DNA of 64,000 bases, taken from a virus. This document shows, one piece after another, positions 59,534 through 64,000 of the stretch. The notes under the pieces are model-generated. The model was given only the letters and a program-made list of their open reading frames with translations. It ran no database searches and had not been told where the DNA came from. The position numbers and the translations under genes are program-made. The stretch lies in IMG/VR virus record IMGVR_UViG_3300028581_000011, positions 121,249 through 185,248 of that record; one strand, written 5' to 3'. How positions within the stretch are numbered: the stretch's first letter is position 1; every line of letters begins with the position of its first letter.

Positions 59534-60089
59534 AGTATGACCCGCCCACGTGTTGTAGTTTTGCTGTATCCTTTAGTGCAGACAACCACAGTTCATGGTC
59601 GCTGCCCCAAGCCGGATCCACTAGATCCAGTTCCTCTTCGCCAAACAGATGGCATCGAACATGGTGGCAATTGCCCAACACATTGGCAACGTCACCATGC
59701 CGCTCTAGCCGGAAGTACCGCAGGACTTTCCAGTTGCTTACGAACAACCGAATACATGCAAACACTTCGCGCAACGTAGGCGAGAATATCAACGGTGTTG
59801 AGAAGCCGTGAAAGGTCATGATGCGCGTGCTGTTAAGCCCGAACGGATAGACCTTTATCAGCCGCCCGAGTTTCGGATTGCTTGTATAGTCACAGTCAGG
59901 ACTAATGCCTTGTGAGTTGACAAGACACAGTCTTGAGCGACCCTGACCTTTTATGTGCACAGGAAGCAGCGGATATATGGCCTCCTGTAAAACACGCGTC
60001 TGTGCATCGTTCAGCGTTGGCACTAACTTCAGTTTGCACCTGTCGCTGAACGATATGTTTGTTTGCTGATCTACCGTTGGTTGTAGCAT
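59523..60089 (-). CDS. Protein of unknown function
   Basis: A 188-residue mixed protein, with NSQGISPDCDYTSNP and several beta strands. It overlaps the upstream stop as ATG. Not recognised. Confidence 0.55.
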   Translation of the reverse strand: MLQPTVDQQTNISFSDRCKLKLVPTLNDAQTRVLQEAIYPLLPVHIKGQGRSRLCLVNSQGISPDCDYTSNPKLGRLIKVYPFGLNSTRIMTFHGFSTPLIFSPTLREVFACIRLFVSNWKVLRYFRLERHGDVANVLGNCHHVRCHLFGEEELDLVDPAWGSDHELWLSALKDTAKLQHVGGSYYVE

Positions 60090-61144
60090 CAGAGAAGTAC
60101 AGGCCGAGTCAACGGGATTTTCAGAATCTTGACAGGCTCAGAACGACGCCAGCGATTCCAAGCCACGATGCACAGCCGAAACAGCATCTCATCTGACATC
60201 AGTCGAGCCGATTGCTTGAGCATAGCCGACTTGTTGTTGCGAGGATTGAATGTTCGTTCCAGCAGCTTACGTAGCTGGTAACGAGCATCTGAACGATCCG
60301 TTACGCCAATACCCTCGGCCACTGGTCGCCAGAAGTCGTCTACGACGTCAGGAGCCTTGGCAAATGTGGCAAACATAGCCGCTGATACAGGCATCCTGTC
60401 AAAAGCGCGACTCTCTTTGGATAAGTCCTGTCCGAGACGACCCACGGCATTGAATAGGTCGGAATATTGCGATTCAACCTGCGCAGTGCCTTGTTCAGGG
60501 GTAAGCCGATAGCGAATGTCCTCCTGAGGGTACATCCACAATCGAAATGCCGAGTACAGCTTAACCAGCCGGTTGATAGCAATACCTTCCGCACACGGCT
60601 GGCCTATAAGAATGTTCTTTGCACGCTGGGACAAGGTGCGCGGCTTGCAAGCGTCGTACGTATTGTACAGCTGTCGAAGCTGTTCTTCTTTCTGTACACG
60701 ATACACGACTTCACGAACACGTGCTGCAAAGCCCTCAGGCATATAAGCCACGGCCCAACACGTATGCTGTCCGTTGGTCTTGTAGCAAGTAGAACCAAGC
60801 CATGCCTTGGCAATGATGACGTTAGTCCAGTTGAACTCGTCGCGCTTCATCTTGTCCAGCAAGTCCTGCACATGTGCCGTGCTAACAGCTCGTTCGCCAG
60901 GCAAGATAGGCAGATCGATGTACTCGGCTGCCTTCTTCATATCGAGCCGTACGTGCTGGTCCGAGACTATCTCGTACTCAAGCGGAGTTGCAGGGCCGGT
61001 CATGATCGGCTCTGTGCGCACGGACGGTATCTTCTGATTGTTGTTCTGCAGATTGAGCTGCTCAGCCGTGTGTGTCGTCCTGGCTGTAACAGGTATCACT
61101 GTGCTGAGAATAGCTGCGCGTCTGGATGTGTTTCGTTTGGCCAC
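60089..61144 (-). CDS. ParB-like N-terminal domain protein
   Basis: A 351-residue protein from a GTG with GAGGG upstream. VSTAHVQDLLDKMKRDEFNW and then KTNGQHTCWAVAYM follow the ParB/Srx-type fold, in which NGQH replaces the usual GxHR nucleotide-binding motif. The C-terminal 200 residues are helical. Roles in this family range from partition to regulation and nuclease or nucleotide binding; it has no partner ParA in the window. Confidence 0.6.
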   Translation of the reverse strand: MAKRNTSRRAAILSTVIPVTARTTHTAEQLNLQNNNQKIPSVRTEPIMTGPATPLEYEIVSDQHVRLDMKKAAEYIDLPILPGERAVSTAHVQDLLDKMKRDEFNWTNVIIAKAWLGSTCYKTNGQHTCWAVAYMPEGFAARVREVVYRVQKEEQLRQLYNTYDACKPRTLSQRAKNILIGQPCAEGIAINRLVKLYSAFRLWMYPQEDIRYRLTPEQGTAQVESQYSDLFNAVGRLGQDLSKESRAFDRMPVSAAMFATFAKAPDVVDDFWRPVAEGIGVTDRSDARYQLRKLLERTFNPRNNKSAMLKQSARLMSDEMLFRLCIVAWNRWRRSEPVKILKIPLTRPVLL

Positions 61145-61223
61145 TGTAATAGCCCTCGTTAATGCCCTAGTTTAGATATCGAAGCTTGACGTAGTGTTCA
61201 TGTGAAAGTCGACGTACCCTGTG

Positions 61224-61688
61224 CTATACGGCCAATTCTTCAAGATCAAAGTCAAGCTTCAGCGCAGGAATGATGTCGTAGCAAATAGCACGCAACGTAT
61301 GAATGAACAGTGCTGGGTCACGTGTCGTTGCAAACTCTTGCAAATACGAGACACCTGATGCCTGGGCCTGTACGCAAGAGCGGCCAAGACGTTTTCGCAC
61401 CGGGCAGGCGGTGCAGTACGGCAGATCCTGACACAGCGTACACCATCGGCATATGCCGGAGCCCATCGGGCTAAACGTACTGTTCTTGTCCCGAAGACAA
61501 AACGTTGAACCGTAGCTGTACACTGCTGCTGAACACACAGAGGCTGTAAACTTGACATCATGCTTTTCAAGGTTTACAGGCAGAAAGCCCAGCCATTTTA
61601 TCAGGGAGGCCTCTGCCGCGTGTTCTCGGCCGTTACGATTACCCGGCGTAGTGCCCATGAATGTCTGTCGCCACGTTGGTATCGACAT
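61224..61688 (-). CDS. Cysteine-rich small protein
   Basis: A 154-residue protein from ATG at 61688 (AAGGA upstream). CRWCTLCQDLPYCTACPVRKRLGRSC has seven Cys in 26 residues, spaced like an iron-sulfur or zinc cluster. No wider family recognised. It overlaps the next gene upstream. Confidence 0.55.
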   Translation of the reverse strand: MSIPTWRQTFMGTTPGNRNGREHAAEASLIKWLGFLPVNLEKHDVKFTASVCSAAVYSYGSTFCLRDKNSTFSPMGSGICRWCTLCQDLPYCTACPVRKRLGRSCVQAQASGVSYLQEFATTRDPALFIHTLRAICYDIIPALKLDFDLEELAV

Positions 61689-61698
61689 GTTTTCGTCC

Positions 61699-62112
61699 TT
61701 AATCCTGCTCGTCCGCACGAGCTAAGTAGTCCTTAACAGCCTTGCGCCATGTGCGCCAAGCAAAATGCGATACGGCGGGTATTTCTTCAGGCGGTAGACA
61801 AAACAGATTCTCTAGTACTGCCTTACACTGCTGCACTGTGCCTCGCTCAGAAACAGCCTGCACCAGGTAGGCAATCAGCTGGACACTGTTCTTTGCCGGT
61901 AGTACTAGACCACAGCTCTCGCAGCTGAACTGGTAAATCTTGTCTGAAGTAATCACAGGGCCATATCCAGTCAATAATGGATTGCCCTCCATGCGAGGCC
62001 AAGAACAGCTGTTCAGCAGGCTGTAGGACTCTATCGCATCCTCCGGTGTGCACTTTAGCCAGTGATAATTGCACACCGCGCAACGATGGATATCAGTAAG
62101 CGGTAAGGCCAT
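61699..62112 (-). CDS. Small protein with Cys pairs
   Basis: A 137-residue protein. RCAVCNYHWLKC and SCESCGLVL are two Cys pairs that could form a zinc ribbon. The C-terminus is helical. GGAG precedes ATG. Unknown function. Confidence 0.55.
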   Translation of the reverse strand: MALPLTDIHRCAVCNYHWLKCTPEDAIESYSLLNSCSWPRMEGNPLLTGYGPVITSDKIYQFSCESCGLVLPAKNSVQLIAYLVQAVSERGTVQQCKAVLENLFCLPPEEIPAVSHFAWRTWRKAVKDYLARADEQD

Positions 62113-62194
62113 ATGACCTGTGCTCCGTGCGCATCGGCAACTTTAGACCGTCTTCAAAGATTGCACGGCCTTTCGACACTCGTTTATCCTTCAC
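62093..62194 (-). CDS. Possible 33-residue small gene
   Basis: A short frame from a GTG with AAGGA seven bases upstream, VKDKRVSKGRAIFEDGLKLP. It overlaps the start of the next gene. Length and start codon make it uncertain. Confidence 0.3.
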   Translation of the reverse strand: MKDKRVSKGRAIFEDGLKLPMRTEHRSYGLTAY

Positions 62195-62235
62195 TCGTGT
62201 ATCCTTTCTGTGTGGTTTGTGAGACACACAGCCGA

Positions 62236-62901
62236 TTACAGCTGCGGTATGACGTTACGTTGTAAAAACTCTCGATTCGTCTCTAACCAGTCCCTTTGGA
62301 GGTCTTCGCCAACGATCCTATGGCCTGCCATGAACCACAGCTTCATGAAGTCTAGGAAGTGAACCCACGACCTATACGGTGCAGTACGGATAGCGCCTCC
62401 GGAATAACAGACGTACGAACGTGTCATTAGATACGCGTAGAAACCGTGGCACCTTCTACTGTCATCCTCACACGGCAGTTCAAAACTAAGCCGCAACATG
62501 TCCATCAACGCATCTGCCGTCAGTTCTGTGTAAAAAAGTTTCCAGTACTGTGTTAGCAGTGCTTGCACAGGTCGATGTACGACATACTTCAGATCGTATA
62601 TTGAAGCGCCGGAACGCCGGTTAGCCGTAAAGCAAATTGCGGCAGGCCGCAACAGCTCTAGAGGGTAGTCGTCGTCAAAGCTAAACTTAGCATTGCCGTG
62701 CGAATCAAGGCTTTTAAGAATAATGGAGTGCCCATTGATACAAATCTTTTTCGAAGCTGCCTCAACCGTCTCTATGCCTAAGTTTGGAAAACGCTCGGCA
62801 AGCCACTCAGGCACATCCTTCATGCGGCTGGCTCGGCAATACGTCTCGCTGAGCGCAACTTCGTCGTACAAATTCAGCTGCTGAACATCAGCCACCGACA
62901 T
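62236..62901 (-). CDS. Protein of unknown function
   Basis: A 221-residue protein with AGGAGG upstream of ATG. Aromatic-rich, with WLAERFPNLGIETVEAASKK near the start and LDFMKLWFMAGHR near the end. Not recognised. Confidence 0.55.
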   Translation of the reverse strand: MSVADVQQLNLYDEVALSETYCRASRMKDVPEWLAERFPNLGIETVEAASKKICINGHSIILKSLDSHGNAKFSFDDDYPLELLRPAAICFTANRRSGASIYDLKYVVHRPVQALLTQYWKLFYTELTADALMDMLRLSFELPCEDDSRRCHGFYAYLMTRSYVCYSGGAIRTAPYRSWVHFLDFMKLWFMAGHRIVGEDLQRDWLETNREFLQRNVIPQL

Positions 62902-63199
62902 CGGACACCTCCTCTATCGCAGCCATGCAGTGTTCCTTGTGCTGGCCGATATGTGACAGCTCCATTAGAAGCTCTGCAAAGCTCATCTGTGTGAGAAGGA
63001 ATTTCAGCTGCACCGGAAGGCCATGCCGCTCCAGTGATTCAGCAGCCTTAATCACGTCGCCGTCTGTTATCAGATTGTCGCTAGTGTTTTCGGCATTAGC
63101 CGCAACCACGTCCAATTGCTCAAGTACTAGCGGAGACAAATCGGCGGCAGTGAGCCCCATTGCGTCCACACAGACTTGAATCGTGTCATCGTGAGACAT
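62888..63199 (-). CDS. Small helical protein
   Basis: A 103-residue protein from ATG at 63199 (GAGGG eight bases upstream). It is helical, and ends overlapping the next gene. The longer frame to 63355 would overlap the upstream gene. Not recognised. Confidence 0.55.
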   Translation of the reverse strand: MSHDDTIQVCVDAMGLTAADLSPLVLEQLDVVAANAENTSDNLITDGDVIKAAESLERHGLPVQLKFLLTQMSFAELLMELSHIGQHKEHCMAAIEEVSDVGG

Positions 63200-63269
63200 A
63201 GCATGGCCCTCACTGGCTCTGATAGCCGTGTTGGAGTTAGCCGGGCTGTAATGATTTGACGACGAAAGA

Positions 63270-63731
63270 CTACGATCTACGACCGCGAATCTCTGCCGCT
63301 TCATCCAGATTCCTGCGAATAACAGATGAAGCTTCAGAGACTGTGGCCGGACCACAAGCGTCGAAGAGAGGAATCAGGGCGGGCTCTAACAAGCGCACCG
63401 AGTCCAGAGGGCGTCGTTTCCTACGACGGGCGCAATACAGAATCATTCCAAGCCAATAGCGAATTGTAGTGCCTGTGCCTACAGCGTGCTTAACATCGGC
63501 TAGAGCCTTCAAGAGATCGTTAAGACTGTCGCTGGTGATTGGCTCTTTGTCTTCAGCCATCTCTGTGTACGGGTCGAATGGCACAAACGTGCTACCACAA
63601 TAGAACGTGAACTCCAGTGTTCCGGCCGGGCCAACATTCCAGTCCAGATCACCCTGCATATTGGCTGATGCTGTTACCAGCAGCAGGTCATTGACAAAGT
63701 CGCTATCAGTGCGGGTCTTGCGAATTGTCAT
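63270..63731 (-). CDS. Small protein, unknown function
   Basis: A 153-residue protein with AGGAC before its ATG. Mixed fold with Arg-rich middle (YCARRRKRRPLDS). It overlaps the gene before by 26 bases. Not recognised. Confidence 0.55.
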   Translation of the reverse strand: MTIRKTRTDSDFVNDLLLVTASANMQGDLDWNVGPAGTLEFTFYCGSTFVPFDPYTEMAEDKEPITSDSLNDLLKALADVKHAVGTGTTIRYWLGMILYCARRRKRRPLDSVRLLEPALIPLFDACGPATVSEASSVIRRNLDEAAEIRGRRS

Positions 63732-64000
63732 CTTCGTTGTCCTCAGCGGCTGGTGTGATTAGGCCGCACAATACGGCCTTGTTGTAGATGTCATCCTTGT
63801 AACGTTCGAGACAGAACTCAAAGCTCAACTCGTCATCTGTATCAAGTTCAGACGACCACACCGGGAAGTCATCGATGTGGATTGCTGCCTCGAATCTGGA
63901 CAGATGGACTGTGACCATTGGAATGGCGCCTCGATAGGCGTTACGATCCAGCCAACTCTGCAGCATGTGCGCGATGGCGGCCATATGCTTGCTGTCAGCC
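63706..64000 (-). CDS. Partial small protein at right edge
   Basis: The frame is open to the right edge with no stop. ATG at 63984 has no ribosome site, so the true start may lie outside the window. At least 92 residues are seen, with acidic C-terminus (AAEDNEDDNSQDPH). Unknown function. Confidence 0.5.
   Translation of the reverse strand, partial: ADSKHMAAIAHMLQSWLDRNAYRGAIPMVTVHLSRFEAAIHIDDFPVWSSELDTDDELSFEFCLERYKDDIYNKAVLCGLITPAAEDNEDDNSQDPH

Noticed and set aside
1-64000. CRISPR array
   Set aside because: No regularly spaced direct repeats were seen on reading either strand.

Overview
This 64 kb window looks like part of a very large (jumbo) tailed-phage genome. Essentially every convincing gene is on the minus strand, packed with ATGA-type or short overlaps and good AGGAG-type ribosome sites. 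It holds a capsid-type block, a divergent multisubunit RNA polymerase that is not organised like a cellular one, two tRNA genes, and many small proteins of unknown function. I saw no host housekeeping operon, ribosomal RNA, insertion sequence or CRISPR array. A phage-plasmid or other large mobile replicon cannot be excluded, and nothing here fixes the host.

Region 1-10,100 is probably a virion block. Read in the transcribed direction (right to left) it has a large unknown protein (7602-10097), several structural-type proteins, a candidate capsid maturation protease (2082-3605), a low-complexity scaffold-like protein (789-2036), and a capsid-like gene cut by the left edge (1-275). Region 10,246-23,651 encodes a DNA-dependent RNA polymerase as two polypeptides. 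One is beta fused to the N-terminal half of beta-prime. The other is the C-terminal half of beta-prime with a long Pro/Gln-rich tail. Four inteins interrupt these genes, each in a catalytic landmark. Region 23,654-31,506 has membrane or glycine-zipper proteins, a GT-D-type glycosyltransferase, and a 934-residue multidomain protein that joins a 2H phosphoesterase, a P-loop kinase, a zinc knuckle, a LigD-type 3' phosphoesterase and an ATP-dependent ligase.

Region 31,499-44,800 is accessory: a membrane PAS protein, a holin-like protein, an RmlD-like protein, a 59-residue CsrA, a Ycf46-type AAA ATPase with Ycf35-like and DUF2997-like partners, a cold-shock-like protein, a DUF4419 protein, and tRNA-Met and tRNA-Tyr. 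Region 45,008-53,803 carries a divergent adenylosuccinate synthetase, an IS110-like helix-hairpin-helix protein, VWA, RyR and J-domain/pseudokinase proteins, and RmlA and RmlB. Region 53,832-57,871 is a complete bacterial ubiquitin-like operon (Ubl, E2 with zinc fingers, JAMM peptidase, E1) ended by a strong terminator. The right end (58,195-64,000) has a GIY-YIG protein, cysteine-rich proteins and a ParB-like protein.

A perfect 16-bp palindrome, TAATTAGCGCTAATTA, occurs four times, in two cases exactly where a Shine-Dalgarno sequence should be. The best candidates for undescribed biology are the intein-riddled split RNA polymerase, the ubiquitin-like operon, the end-healing/ligase fusion protein and the palindrome.
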